Of a stretch of DNA of 64,000 nucleotides, positions 25,040 to 37,744 are shown piece after piece. The position numbers and the translations under genes were made by a program. How positions within the stretch are numbered: the stretch's first letter is position 1; each line of letters starts with the position of its first letter. A model generated the notes under the pieces. The model had not been told where the DNA came from. It did no database searches and was given only the letters and a program-made list of their open reading frames with translations. Source of the DNA: Tetrahymena elliotti 4EA (taxonomy: Eukaryota; Ciliophora; Oligohymenophorea; Hymenostomatida; Tetrahymenidae); contig JH720299.1 in the NCBI GenBank assembly GCA_000231825.2, forward strand, positions 1,476,675 to 1,540,674, read 5' to 3'.

Positions 25040-25460
25040 AGATATTTAACATGAAAAGAAAAGTCAACTATGATAGTAGTTATTGGTAATATTAAGGAGA
25101 AGCTCTTGACTGCTTGATCTTTCGCATTAGCTCATTAGGAGTTTAATAAACATGTGAACTGAAGCATGATACCAAGCATTGTCTTGCTAGAATAAATGTT
25201 TTGAGGAAGGAAACTAAATATTTTATAGTCTTCAAGCAATTAAACATATTCTTCTGCTCTTTAAGTTCCCTATAATCTAGTATTAATTACGATACACCTC
25301 TGAGATAATTATCTCTACTAAAGACTTAGCATTAACTCAAGACATTTTAAAACTAATTCATCTGATCAATACAAAAATTATCTATGGGTAGGTAAACAAG
25401 GATATCTAAGATTTGATCAGCAACTAGACAATTCAGGATTAAAGATTTATTGTGATTAGA
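25040..25460 (-). pseudogene. Decayed Tc1/mariner-like transposase
   Basis: On the minus strand, 25155-25210 reads KHLFQQDNAWYHAS, the hallmark of the second catalytic aspartate in Tc1/mariner transposases (usually F-Q-Q-D-N-A-P-x-H). Just upstream, in a neighbouring frame, is RAEEYVQLLEDYKI. It matches the usual segment before that motif ('...Y..iL...l'). An S-D-E triplet near 25385 could be the first catalytic aspartate. Downstream, in yet another frame, an SP-x-Y segment sits where W-P-x-x-S-P-D-x-N-P-I-E is expected, but the catalytic acidic residue is gone. At least two frameshifts and in-frame TGA codons show it is dead. GC content is higher than in the flanks, as expected for former coding DNA. 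No terminal inverted repeats were identified. Confidence 0.6.
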
Positions 25461-26572
25461 AATTAATTTATTATTAGTTAATATTTAGTAATTTTGTTAG
25501 TTAAATTATTGTTGGTCAAAAAAAGAAAGGTTAGTTTCATTATTTAAAGATTGTTAATTTCTATATGCTGTTTACATTTAATAATGCTATCACTAAGAAG
25601 CTAAATCTTTTTAATTACTTTAATAACTATCTTAATTTACAAGCAATCGAGCTATTTATGCAGTTTAATTTTCTTTGATAGTGTCATCAATTAAGGAGTA
25701 TTGTTTGATTACATATCAAAAAAGACTATTTACTTATTTTACACTCTTTGGAGTATTAATTAGACTATTTATTTTAGCATTCAGATAAAGAAGTATCAAA
25801 ATTTGGTATTGATATATCTTAAAAACTTACCATGCACTAGCTTAAATAACAATTAAATTAATCAGCATAGCAAGATTAATTATCAACATATCTTTATGTT
25901 GTTTAATATTCTTATTAACATACCTCCATATTGCAAATAGCAAGGTATTAAATATTTGTTTAGTACATCATCTATATTGAGCTTTTTTAACTATTATTTG
26001 AAAAAACGAAAGAAAATATTAAAAAATTTTAAATGTAATTTCATTCTTAATTTGTATTTTAAACATTTTCATTAGGTGTGATTAGTAAGCAATTTAAAAA
26101 TTTTTTCATTTTATATTTTTGTTTTTTAAATTTATAAAAATCTAAAAAATTATTGAATATGAATCTATCTATTATCTAAAGAGATTAGAAAATAAATATT
26201 AAAAATAAAAAGTTATTAAATGAAACAAAAAATAGCTAAGATATATTTTAAAATAAATAGAAATTGATTTAATAGTAAATTTATAAATGTTTTTCAATAA
26301 AGTCTATTTATTAATTTTTAAAACATTTGAATTGAAAAATAGTTGAAAAAATTAATAATAAAAAAGATTGAATCAAACAACACATTAAATTAATTATAAA
26401 ACAATCTTTTGAAGCTTTATGAAAAATAATTTATGTTATCATTCTTTTTGTTTTAAAAACTAATTTCATGTAAAATATTTCTGAGTTTTTCTTCAACCAA
26501 TACTAAATATTTTTAAAAAATAAATATCATGGAATTTATCAGTAAAAATATTTTATAAAAGATGAAAATAAT
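25461..26572. other. Spacer; 25480-25960 may hold further transposon-derived sequence
   Basis: The stretch 25480-25960 has scattered coding-like codons on the minus strand in the ciliate code but no motif I can identify. By position it could be the former N-terminal part of the transposase. 26000-26572 is plain AT-rich spacer downstream of the thioesterase gene. Confidence 0.3.
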
Positions 26573-27364
26573 TCATTTAGGTAGATTATCAAACCAGGTT
26601 CTAATGTCTTTTAATTATTAAGGGTAGAGAGAATGAGGTAAGAAGGATTCGCCTTAGAATTTGCTATTTTTAAATTAAGTAAGGAGCCTTTGATAGCTTT
26701 GCCTGGCTAAGAGGAAGGGTACAACTTCATCAGCTTCTCCATGACTAAGGAAAATAGGCATTTCATATCTAGCTTATTCTAAGTTGTTTATTTCTATGAA
26801 TTTAAAGAAATATCCACTGAGTCCAATAATTCCACCAAGGACATTAGGATAAGTTAAACCTGCATAAATACTCATTGCGCAACCTTGAGAGAATCCACCC
26901 ATAAAAACTTTCTTGCTATTTCCTAGTATTTATACTTCTTCATCTATTGTCTTTTTTATAATTTCGTAGCTATCTTTAACTTCTGAAACAGAATAAAGAT
27001 CTTCTTCTTTCATAGTATTTTTATCTAAACTTTTGATATCGTACCAGCTATTGCAGACATATCCATTATTTACAGTAACAGGTCTTTCTGGTGCTGTTAA
27101 TAAAACAATTTTTGTTTTTTCGGGAGTAGGATCAACGGGAGAGTCGAAGACATCATAAAATCCATCTGCACTATCTCCAAGTCCATGAAGCCAAATTAAT
27201 GTTCTTTCGTGGCCATTTTTAGGAGTCAAAATAATATCTTAGCCTCTTCTTTTGGCATTATACTTTGATGCTGATGACACTGTTTTTTAATGAAATGTTG
27301 TCGTTAATAATCCCAAAATTATTGTTATGAATATTAAGATATATTGAAGGGTTTTAAAACTCAT
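26573..27364 (-). CDS. Acyl-protein thioesterase / carboxylesterase family hydrolase with N-terminal membrane anchor
   Basis: The protein is 263 residues in the ciliate code, from ATG 27364. It is an alpha/beta hydrolase of the acyl-protein thioesterase (APT1/2) and lysophospholipase family, which removes palmitate from protein cysteines or hydrolyses short esters. Visible landmarks are L-H-G-L-G-D at about 59-64, the nucleophile elbow G-F-S-Q-G with Ser159, the acid Asp212 in HGEADEVVP, and His244 in FLPHS. The catalytic triad is therefore complete. Unlike typical cytosolic APTs, it has a hydrophobic N-terminus (residues 6-23) followed by a basic stretch (KYNAKRR), so it may be membrane-anchored or enter the secretory path. 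A start at an internal codon (TTG 27229) would drop this anchor but is not an ATG. No intron was found. It stands alone on its strand between the transposase relic and a divergent plus-strand gene. Confidence 0.87.
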
Positions 27365-28758
27365 TTTTTATTATTTTAAAAGATGATTGCTAAGAATTAA
27401 TCTCAAATAAATAATAGAAAGTGGTGTTTTATTTAAGAATTAGAAGGAATGAAGAATTTCAAGAGGTTCTTGACAATATAAATATGTAAAGTAACTCTTT
27501 AGTATTTTGAGAGTTTGTTTATTTAATGTTAAATGCTGTGATATTTTTACTGTTTGAATAACAACGGAGAATCTTTCCAGAACAAGTTTTGTATTATACA
27601 AATGCAGCAGACGCAAATCTATTTGAAATCAAGTTAATCATTTAATATAAATTAATTCACAAAATATAAATATAATTCTTCTATTTATTTATGTATTCAA
27701 AAGCTTCTCTTTTAGAAATATAAAATTTCATCTTTTCATCATTACAAATAATATTAGTGTCAAATGCAACTATGTTACATTTATTTTTCAACCAATTATT
27801 TTTTCAGTGAAAATTTAAATTTGCCTTTTTTTAAAGTTTTTTTGTTTCTTTGTTTGTTAAAATAATTGGACTTAATTTATTTTTAAAAAAGTCAATTAAT
27901 AAATAAGTTATGTTGAATAAAATAAAATATTACAATAATTTAAAGATTTTTTAGTTTTTAAGAAAATAAAATGATATTTTTTGTTGATTTTGTCAGTATT
28001 TTTAAAAAAATAAATTATAATTAAACGCAAAAATAAAATTAATTAATTATGTTTATTTGCTTTCTTGTTTATTTCATCATTTGAGAAATTATTTAGAGAG
28101 GAAATCAAAAATTTAAATTTGAAGAATTAAGAGCAGGTTAGAAGAGAAAAAAAAGAAACGAAAAAAAAATAAATAAAATGAGAGAGAAAAAAATAAAAAA
28201 AAGGAGTTAAAATATGAGTAAGTAGGTTACTTGGATAAGATATGGATTTGTTAGATATGATTTGGTATTAAATAAACAAATAAATAAAAACGATAAAAGA
28301 ATACAAGCAAGTAGCAGCTTAAAGTATTAAAAAAAGGGAAAAAAGAGGATTTAGTAAAAATTGTGTTATTATTTTTTTATATAACAACCACTAATAAGAT
28401 TCATAGATTATTCAAAGTTAGCTAGGAATAAGTAGAAAGCAATAAAAAAGAAAATAAATGAAAAAATAGATAGATATATTATTAATCATGGAACAATGTT
28501 AGGTTAATTGGGTTTAAATTTACTATACTTATATATAGCAAATAATTTATTAAAAGAGCGGCAAAGAAATACTAAGAAAAGAAGAAAAAACAAAAAGAAG
28601 TTAAATACAAGCAATTTGCCTTATATAATTATATATAATATATATTTATTTATTAATTAATTTGTATAGAATTTACACTAGCTAGATTCAACCATAATTA
28701 TAAAATAGTTACACACACAATCATATTATTTTCATAGTATATTTCATCTTCTTTAGTT
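27365..28758. other. Divergent intergenic region with a purine-rich tract
   Basis: The region contains the upstream sides of two divergent genes. 28135-28215 is almost purely A and G on the plus strand (gaagag, aaaaaaag and gagagaaaa runs), and A-rich leader-like sequence continues to 28620. No open frame of note was found. Confidence 0.5.
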
Positions 28759-30890
28759 ATGAGTGATTCTGCAGTAGAGCAAATCAAGCCAGAGGAATAG
28801 CATAATCATATTTAATCGAATGACCAAAATGTGTCATGTATTATTCAAATAATTTTTTAGTTAGTGTTAAATAGCCTTTCTTAAATTTTTAAAAACAAAG
28901 AAAGCAGTGAAGAGGCACCATAAAACGGAGTTCATTAAAATGATTAAAGCGAATAGAAACCTATTGATGAATAAAAACAATAAGTTAATGGACACAATCA
29001 TGAAATAAATGGAGATAAGCAGCATATAGATTTGAATGGAAATGGATTGTCTGATCATACAAACAATATCAAATAGATTGATTAATAAAATAAAGAATTA
29101 GAAATGTATAATAACACTAATGATCAAATTGAAGCAAGTAATTAATAGCTATTTTTAATAAAGGATTGCTTTTTTGGATTAAAAATATTTATGAAATTTT
29201 TTAATTAAAATAAGGTGCTGATCATGAGGGAGAGAAAGCAAATAGTCAGTAAAAGTAAGATGATGATAAAATTGTAGAAGAATAAATTGATTAAAAGGAT
29301 AAGCAAAATAAGTAAAAAAATGAAGAGAAGGAAAAAGTATTAGAAAATGGTGAATAAAATGGAGTAGTTCATGAAGAAGAAGTTGTTGACAAAAATAATG
29401 ATGATTAAGTAGAAAACCCCAAAGAAGATGCTGAAATGATAGAAGAAATAGAAAAATAAAAGGAGCAATTCAAGCAAATAGCATAGATGTAGAATGGAGA
29501 TTATTAGATTGATATTGAATGTTGTCATCATGAAAATGGAGTTGATAAGGAATGCCAAAATAATAATATGGAGATTGAGTAGGAAAAGGAACCAGAAAAT
29601 AATAAAAATTAAGCTGAAAATAATGAAGGTGATTAATGTGAGGTAGAAAAGAAAGAGTAAAATGAAACAAAAGAAGATAATGCTAATAAAGAAGATGGAA
29701 AAGAAATTTAAAATGGAATTGATAAAGAGGAGAAAGATAATTAACAAGATGATAAGATTGTTAAAGAAGGAGATGAGGATTAAAGTAAAAATTAAGAAGA
29801 GAAATAAGATGCTGATGATAAGACAGATGCAAATTAGGGAGAATAAGAAAAATAATAGGATGCATCTGAGAAATAAGAATAGGAAGTAACTTAAAAGGAA
29901 GAAAAGAAGAGGAGAAAGAAGAATAAGAGAAAGAAAGAATAAGAGAAATAGTAAGAAGAAGAGGAAACAAATAATGAAAATAAAGGAGAAGTAGAAGAAG
30001 AAAATAATAATGAAAACAGTAATGCAGCTGCTAATAATAACGAGGAATAAGAAAATAAAGAAAAGCCTAAGAAAAAGAAATACAAAAGAAAGAGCAAAAA
30101 TAATGAAAATAATTAGCAAGAAAAAGAGGAGAAAGAGGAGGCAGAAAAAGATGATAAAGATGAAGACAAAGAGAATGATAAGGAAGATTAAGATGCAGTT
30201 GCTGGAGATAATGATAAAGAAGATAAAGACGAGGAAGGATAAAATGATGAAGATTAGGAAGATGATGCTAATGCAACTAAAGAAGGTAAAAAAAAAAAGA
30301 AGAAAAAAGAAAAGCAGGTAGGAAAAGATTATCGTTTTTCTAAATTGGCTAATTGCCATATGTGCAAAAGAAAGAATAAATATGTTTATGGATGCTATAA
30401 GAACTGGGTACCTACTTCTTGTAATAAATTTTTCTGCATTGATTGCTTAGTTAATGGGTTGAAAGAAAATATTCTATTAATTGTCTAAAAAGAAGAAACT
30501 TGGAAGTGTCCTTATAAGAAAAATACTTGTTTGTGTAGACACTGTTTAAATAAAAAAGAAGATTTTTAAATTCCATTGATTGAAGATGAAAATGAAATCT
30601 CAAAATTATTTGGAGAAGCTCCCTCCAAAAAGCATAAAAAGAATGAGGAAGAAGATATCTATCAAACAAGATTAAATATGAAAAATAAAATGAAAAAACT
30701 CATCGATTTTAATGGTTAACTTATATAAAAAATGAATAAATTCTAAACATAACTCACAAAAGAAGAAATCGTTTTCTATAATAAACTAATTCATGACAAC
30801 TTAATTGTGCTTGAGAATCTTGCAAGCAAACTAGCTGATAAAGATAAAATTAAAGAAGAAGAAAATCAAGGCAAGTTCCATTATTATTGA
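28759..30890 (+). CDS. CDCA7-type zinc-finger (zf-4CXXC_R1) protein with long charged low-complexity N-terminus
   Basis: Two exons, 28759-29137 and 29215-30890, are joined by a 77-nt GT-AG intron (phase 1). They encode 684 residues. Residues 1 to about 490 are low-complexity, rich in Glu, Lys, Asp, Asn and Gln, with basic clusters that could be nuclear-localisation signals. Residues 507-570 form a compact Cys cluster. It reads C-x2-C, then a single C about ten residues on, then C-N-K-F-F-C-x2-C, then W-K-C-P, ending C-L-C-R-H-C. This is the pattern of the CDCA7/4CXXC_R1 zinc finger. In animals and plants, proteins with this finger bind DNA or chromatin, and CDCA7 recruits the HELLS remodeller. 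A helical charged tail of about 115 residues follows. The spacing lacks the R-Y-G-E segment typical of vertebrate CDCA7, so it is better called CDCA7-like than CDCA7. Nuclear location and a chromatin role are inferred. The long antisense frame here is an artefact of the A/G-rich codons. Confidence 0.75.
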
Positions 30891-32381
30891 TTGATTAATC
30901 AATTAAACAAACAATTTTGCTCTCTAAAAAAAAAGAAAAAACAGACACTTAATGAAAAAATAAAATATTAAAAATTTTCTTAAATTAAAAAAATAATTTA
31001 TCTTTTATTTAATTTTCTATGAATCAATTAAAACAATATATAAAGCAACTAAAGATAGATTGAAGTTTATTAATAAATAAAAAGTATATTCTATTATAAA
31101 CTAAATATTTCTAATTAATGAATTTGTGATATTATTTTGAACAAAAAAACAAATTTACTTTATATTTTATTTGTTTAGTTCACTCTGTAAGAATAATTTA
31201 TTACTCAAAAAATTAACAAATTATTCAGTAAAATTTTTAATTAAATTAATTTTAAAATATTTTATTTTAATTTATTACTGAGACATTGATTTTAAATATT
31301 TTACTTTTTCTATTTCATAAATCATTTAATTAAAAATATTTTACTTTTATTTTCATTTCTTTTTATATGGATTAAGAAAAATAATATATAATATATAAAC
31401 GAATTGGATTGATAAATAAACTCAATAAAAAATCTCAAATTTCTAATTAAAAAAATGAATGAAATTAATTTAATAATTATTATTAAAATAGCATATTATT
31501 ATTTCAAAAAAATTAATTTTTTCTTCTTAGAAATTTAAATTGATTAGCTTAACAACTATTTTTTTTGAAATGAATTGAAGTCAAATATTTATTTTTCTAT
31601 CAGTTAAATGAGTTAATTATTAAATAATCTAAATTAAAAGGAGGACTGTTTAAGAAATTTAATAAAAACCTTCTTAATTAACTAATATTTTTATATGCTT
31701 TAAGATAAATTAAATTTATTCTTTTTTTATAGACTTTAGAATTTAATACATTAATCCTGTTAAACTTAAAAATTTTTGCTTATCTATGTCTTTTTAAGGA
31801 AAAGCATATTTTATCAAGAAAATAACCTATTAAATCTATAAAATACTAAGTTTAACTTTTAGTCCTTAAAAATATTAATACCAACTAAATGATCCCAAGA
31901 TATCCTCTCTATAAATAAATACAATTTTTCATTTACTTTTTTTCCTTTTAAAATTGTCTTAAAAATAATCTTAACAAACAAAATCTAAACAAAAATAATA
32001 CTTTGATGGAAAGGTGATTATTTTGAAAGATCTTTTGTTATTTTTGTTAAAAATCGCAGTAGATATCTCAAATAACTTAAGCTAAATAGAATATTATGTA
32101 GTATGTAATTAAACAGTGGGTAAAAATATAAATATTTACATCTAAACTCTATTTATGTTAGGAAAGCCAAAAAGGAATATAACTAAAAAATGAGAATATA
32201 GGTAAAAATATGAAATAGAATAGCAATAATGTATTAGATTTTTTTTGATTACAAAATTAATGGAATTTGTTTGCATATTTCATCTATATGAAAGAAAATA
32301 ATAATTACAAAAGAAATTAATCATTCATTACCTTTTAATTTGCTTTTTTAATAAATTCAATTGGTAACTATAAAATAAAGA
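30891..32381. other. AT-rich spacer, no gene seen
   Basis: Between two plus-strand genes; no coding frame or motif was recognised. 31880-31990 is slightly C-rich but has no interpretable frame. Confidence 0.5.
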
Positions 32382-33269
32382 ATGAAGTTCAAAGATTCAA
32401 CTAATGTACTTGAAGATAACCATCATAAAAGATGCAAAGACAATAAGAAAAAAGAAGAAATAAGTGACACAGAGAGGAGTTTAAATACCATGTGCAAAAT
32501 TTCTAATTAGAATAAGATGAACACAGTAAGTTCTTCTCATTCTATAGATGAAAATCACCATCAAAATAATCATCCAAGTAGCATTTAATCTGAAGAAGCA
32601 ACTAGAAAAAACGATTATTCATTCAATCAATAAACAAAATCAGGGGATTTTACACCAAAATATACATTTGGAAGACCAAAACCTTCATTAAAAGAGAGTT
32701 TAAATGAAAAAGCCTCTCCAACTCAGATGTCTAGCCTGCAAAATCAGAAAATTTCTTTTAAAATAAGTTGGACACCTATTAATTAATATTTTTGCTGCTG
32801 TCTAATAGGACATGTAGGGATATCAAAGTAAATAAACTTTCTAAATAATTATTAAGAGTTAAAATTTCTTAGTCACAATTTTCAGTTATGAAATTTACTC
32901 TAAACTTTTTAATTTTTGAAGAATCAGAAATTTAAAGAAATTAGTAGCTTAACTTACATAATTTTTTAATTTACTCTAATAAATTAGGAATAATTGTCAT
33001 CACTTTGTAGCAGATGTTTTGAATGCCTTCAAATACAAAAATAAGTCTAATTACTCAGCTTTTTGGGTGTGGAAATAAACTTTTTTCTATGCTAAATATA
33101 GAAAGTAAAAAAATTTATTTTCTTATAATTTTTAATTTAAATTTTTATTAATAGTTTAAGTGGATGTTTAAGGACTTACTTTACTCCTTTGATACTGATT
33201 TTAATCGGTTTTCTTTTTCTAATATTTTTTTTGATTGACCACTTTCTAAAGCTTGGCTTGGTGTTTTGA
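32382..33269 (+). CDS. TMEM222/RTE1-family membrane protein, middle part missing or unresolved
   Basis: Exon 1 (32382-32827) encodes a hydrophilic Asn/Ser-rich leader of about 120 residues, then ISWTPI...CLIGHVGIS. This matches the conserved start (W-T-P-I ... G-H-x-G-I) of the TMEM222/RTE1 family (DUF778). Exon 32988-33104 encodes NNCHHFVADVLN followed by a W-rich segment, the family's conserved N-N-C-H motif. After a 50-nt intron (33105-33154) the last exon (33155-33269) gives LSGCLRTYFTPL and a membrane helix, as in the family C-terminus. Between GHVGIS and NNCHH only about 70 coding bases remain once plausible introns (32828-32885 and 32944-32987) are removed. Relatives have about 60 residues there, including a D-F-A-G motif that I cannot find. 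No single splicing joins all parts in frame. It may be a decayed gene or a divergent one with introns I mis-set. Confidence 0.55.
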
Positions 33270-34490
33270 AAAGACACATTCTTTACTAACTAACCAACTA
33301 ATAATCAATAAATTAATAAATACAAAAACTATTTCCTCTAAAGAATTAATAATATCTTAAGATTAATGTTATTATTACAAACAAATAACTCAAAAGTAAC
33401 AAAAAAATCATTAAATCTATCTTAATTAAGATAATATATTTAAAATACTTTATAAATAATAAATAAAAAATATTAATTTGCTAATAATATTCTTAAAAAA
33501 AGTCAACTTATCCTTCTATTTATATTTCTTTATTCTTCTGTAATTAATTTTATAGAATATTCATTAATACTATTATTTATGTATCTTAAAAACTTCTTTT
33601 TTCAATTCAATATTTAAAATAAAAAAATTATAATTTTTTGCCAAAAGATTTACAAAGCAGCTAATACTCAATTTTAGTATTGAATTTATACTATATAACA
33701 ATTACAATATATGTTTAAACAAAAAACTCAGTGATCCTTTCAAATTTTTATTTGAAGAAAAACTTTCTTTGACATATATTATTATATTTCATCAATAGAG
33801 AAGCTTTTTTATTCTTTTTTCAATATTTGGTCTTCCTTTTGCCAATTTATTTATTATAATAAGAAAATTTATATTATTTAAAAAGTAAAAGTAATTTTTG
33901 AATGTACTTCTGAATATGATAAAATAAAAAATTTTTGAAATAAGAAAAACCAAAATTTAAAATGAAAAATAGATCAAATCATAATAGAAAATATAAAATA
34001 TGTTTAGCTACAACACAAAAAGTTGATTATTATTATTATTTTATGAAGTAATTAAAATTAATGGTATTTTTTGATTAAAAAATAAATTTTTGATATTAAG
34101 AGTTGTAAGCAAAGTAATAGAAAAAAATAAGATGCTTTAGAAAGAGAGAGAAGATCTAATAAAAAGCAAATTCGATTGAAATGCAAATATTTTAAACATA
34201 AAAATGCAAAAAAGATGAAATAAGAAATAAATAAAAATTGAAGGAGAGAGAAAGAATCAATCACTGATATTGATAACTTTTGGAGATTTAAAATAACGAA
34301 AGAGTAAAAATTATTGCTTGTAAAATAAGAAAGACCAGTCAATCGCTATTTAATTCATCAGTCAAAAAGCTAATTGATGATTTTTTAAGTAGATTCTAAT
34401 TTTTTTAAAACATTTGGATTTATTTAAAAGTATTAAGATACATAAAAGCAGTAAATATCATCTTAATTAAATTAATTAATTACTGAAATA
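33270..34490. other. AT-rich spacer and probable 5' leader of the next gene
   Basis: No gene was recognised. 34050-34350 is A/G-rich on the plus strand, which fits an untranslated leader of the gene starting at 34491. The minus-strand open frame there is compositional. Confidence 0.5.
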
Positions 34491-37400
34491 ATGAAGACTA
34501 AAAACGAGTAATAAGTAGCTTAGCAGAAACTAGGTAAACCACTTAATAAGCTTAGTCAAGAAGTAGACCTAAACTCCTTTAAAACAAACTAGGATTTTAT
34601 AGCCTTTCAAAATCATTATTCAGACAGAAATTACAACAAGCAGTTACAAGCTATTTAGTTTAATAATCTTAATAATTCACCATAATTATCACCCAAGTTA
34701 TCGATATTGGCATCTCCTATAAATCATAGGATTGTTCACAAGAAATCAAGCTCTTAAACAAACATAGCAAAAAATTAAAATCTTCTTCCAAATATTAGAA
34801 ATTTATCTAATTCTACCAAGAATGTAGATGCAAACTGTTTACCTTAGTATTTTAAGAATCGCAAAGATATTATTTCATTCAGAGACAAGGTTTCAAGAAG
34901 TACTTTTATCTCTCGCTATCCTCAATATGATTCCAATAGATATTAATCACTGATTGAATACAATATAGTAGAAAATTAAAAAGGATCTCATAGCATGTTT
35001 TATAAGTCTTAAAATGAAAATCAAGTAAAATAAGATGGGGAAAACAAAACTATAAGCATTATTTAAGCAAGTCATAATAGCTAGTTAGGAGAATAAAACC
35101 AAATTCTTACTGAATAACTACAACAGCATAAAACATCCAAAAAGCTTTCTTTCTCATCGAATCAAGTATAGTAGCATGAATAGAAAAAACCTCATTCTCA
35201 TGATGATAGACTGAGTTAAAGTAAGATAAATGAAAATCATAATTAGAATTAACTCAAGTATAAAAATTTGGATGAAATGAGAGATCAATTAGACTTTAAT
35301 TTGTATTGTAAGCTGAAAATTTAAGAAGTTTAATAAAAAAACGCTTAACAAGAAAATAATACTTCTAGCAAAAAAAATAATAAAATAAATAGTAGTTCTA
35401 TCAACAACTGTTTGAACAGCACTATTTAAATAGATTAAAATTTTATTCAAAAACCCATTCAAAACAAGTAAAGTATTTAATAGCAGCATTAAGATAGCTA
35501 AAATATTCTACTTGAAATACCTTATCTTCAAAAGAAAATGGTTGAAACAATTTATTTGCAGAAACAAGCCAAATAGATTTTTGAAAAGAATTCTTAAAAT
35601 AGAATTTCATAGGTACTAGACTTACCTTACTTTAAGTAAAAAAGAGATGGAGCTTATAATTCTGAATCGTATTAATCTAAATCAATTCACACTGATGGAT
35701 CAAAGAGTTAGAAAAATATTAATAATAACATAAATAATAAACCACACAATTCTTTAGAACAAAGCGAGATAAATATTAATAATAATGCAACTAATTAAAT
35801 TCAAACTGATAACAATAATTAAATTTCTTCATTATAATAATAAGATAACATTTATCAACTAAAAGCTGATTAATAACAGCAATAATTAAGCTTTCCATAA
35901 TTTAAAGTAAAGATGTAAAATACTTCTTCTTAATTGTAGAAACATCGAAACTAAAATTAAACAAATTAAATTTCAAAAGTTCATAGAATTTAAAATGGAT
36001 ATATAAAAATAGATTCATCTTCTCTAAATGATATCAATAAATCAATTAATAACTAGAGTGATTTATTTAACATTTAAAATATTCTTCAAAATAATCAGCA
36101 TTAACAAGCCCAAAATATTTGTGATTTAAATAATAATATTTATTATAATAATACCACCAATCTAAATAATAATAATCATGAAGAAGAGAACAAAAAAGTT
36201 CAAATAATGAGAAGATCTTCTGAACATATTTTAAATGGTTAAAATTACTAAATTTAATCTTAAATGCTCTCTCCAGTTTCTTTACAAAATTCCCCATAAT
36301 GCAATTCTAAATTTTCGAATTCTACCTAGTCTCCATAATTTACATCTTCATTCACATAAAATTAAGCTGATAAAAATCAATAATAATAAAATATTCTTAA
36401 AACTCCTTAGAAAAAAATACTGAATGATAGTCGTAAATTATCTGAACAAATTACATTTGATTATGGTATATTAGAAAAGGCTTCACAATCATTTAATTAA
36501 GGTAATAGTAATAATGATGTAAGTAGAAATAAATTATAGTAATAATAAATTTTAAATGGTTTTGAGTAAAAGTGGAAATTAAATCACCAACAAAATGAAA
36601 TATATAAAAAATCTATTTAACACATATAAGATTCAAAGAGAAAAATATCTGTCAAAGAAGATTTTAAGAGTAATGATGCTTAATAATAAAATAGTGATTA
36701 AGAAATTGAAAATAAAAATGAAGTTAGCTCAACAAATTCCCTTGATAATTCAATTAAAAAAAATTCAATTTAATCCTCAGAAAAGAAAAAAGCATCATTT
36801 AATAGAAGAAATAGTTAACATATTGCTGGTAGAAGTGCATCTTAAACATCTATAGCATTCAGTGAAAAATAGTAAATTCAGGAAGACAAAATCATAATCA
36901 GAGATTAAAAAAACCCTCTTTACAACTAAGGAGAAGTTTTTATAAATAAAGAACTAATTAATGATCCGCTATTTAAAGATTATTCTGATGCAGAATAAGC
37001 AAGAAAGTTAACAAAATAATAGACATTCAATTATTCCCTTAAAAAATAATCCTTTCTATTATAACTAGGAGGCTAATAAATGTCAAAACAATAAATCTAA
37101 TAAAATTATTATGAATAATAAAATAATATCTACAACCAAGATAGTTACACAACAGCATCAACCCAAAAAATGAATTAAAGAAAAGTTTCTTCTATGAATT
37201 TTATCCCAAAAGATAATAAGTTATCTAGCTCTATCACTTCAATTAATAGCAATCCAAACATCACAATTCCAGAAAATATTTCTAAATCTATCACAGCTAT
37301 ACCAATTAACCAAAATACAGAAAGAAGATCGAGCCTCCTAAAAGTCTAGTCTGGAAATGAAGATACTTAAACAATAAGAGCAATATAATCGTAAATTTAA

Positions 37401-37550
37401 TTTTTGTTTTAATAAAACTAAACATTTAATAAAATAATTTTTGGCTGGGTTTTTTTGCTTATTTTTTTTATAATGAAATTTATTTTGAAGGAGTTAAATT
37501 TATTTAAAACCCTTACGATTTTAGTCATAAAAAGAAAACTACCCCACTGA
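34491..37550 (+). CDS. Large Q/N/S-rich protein of unknown function
   Basis: The frame runs from ATG 34491 to TGA 37548 without a stop in the ciliate code and gives 1,019 residues. Glutamine is mostly TAA/TAG, and Asn and Ser dominate. Short Lys/Arg clusters (for example KRKIS, NRRNS and ERRSS) look like phosphorylation-site contexts. There is no signal peptide, no domain and no cysteine pattern, so it is probably an intrinsically disordered protein. The last 55 residues are odd. They include a hydrophobic run (FGWVFLLIFFIMKF), and the DNA there looks like 3' untranslated sequence (with aataaa). A terminal intron starting near 37388 (gtaaat) and ending at 37488, or a frame error, would give a more natural end. 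Neighbouring genes give no functional hint. Confidence 0.65.
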
Positions 37551-37744
37551 AATTTATTTTAAGAATACATACATAATATACCTTACATAATTTTTAATTA
37601 TTAAAATTTCTATTTAAAATATAAAAAAATATAAATTTTATAAAAAGTGAAAGAAAAATATAAATTTAGTAATAAAGAGACTAATAGCTGGAATCAATTT
37701 ATTAGGCAAGGAGAAATAGAGAAAAGAGATTCAGCTTGAAGTAA

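Noticed and set aside
29340..30359. 339-residue minus-strand frame full of Phe, Leu and Ile, and several overlapping frames on both strands
   Set aside because: It is the reverse complement of the A/G-rich, Glu/Lys-coding stretch of the CDCA7-like gene. The hydrophobic runs are purely compositional and the sense frame ends in a conserved zinc finger.
34058..34342. 94-residue minus-strand frame
   Set aside because: Antisense of an A/G-rich probable leader; composition only, no motif.
36235..36855. Lys/Ile-rich plus-strand frames at 36235-36423 and 36595-36855
   Set aside because: Out-of-frame readings within the 1,019-residue Q/N/S-rich gene.
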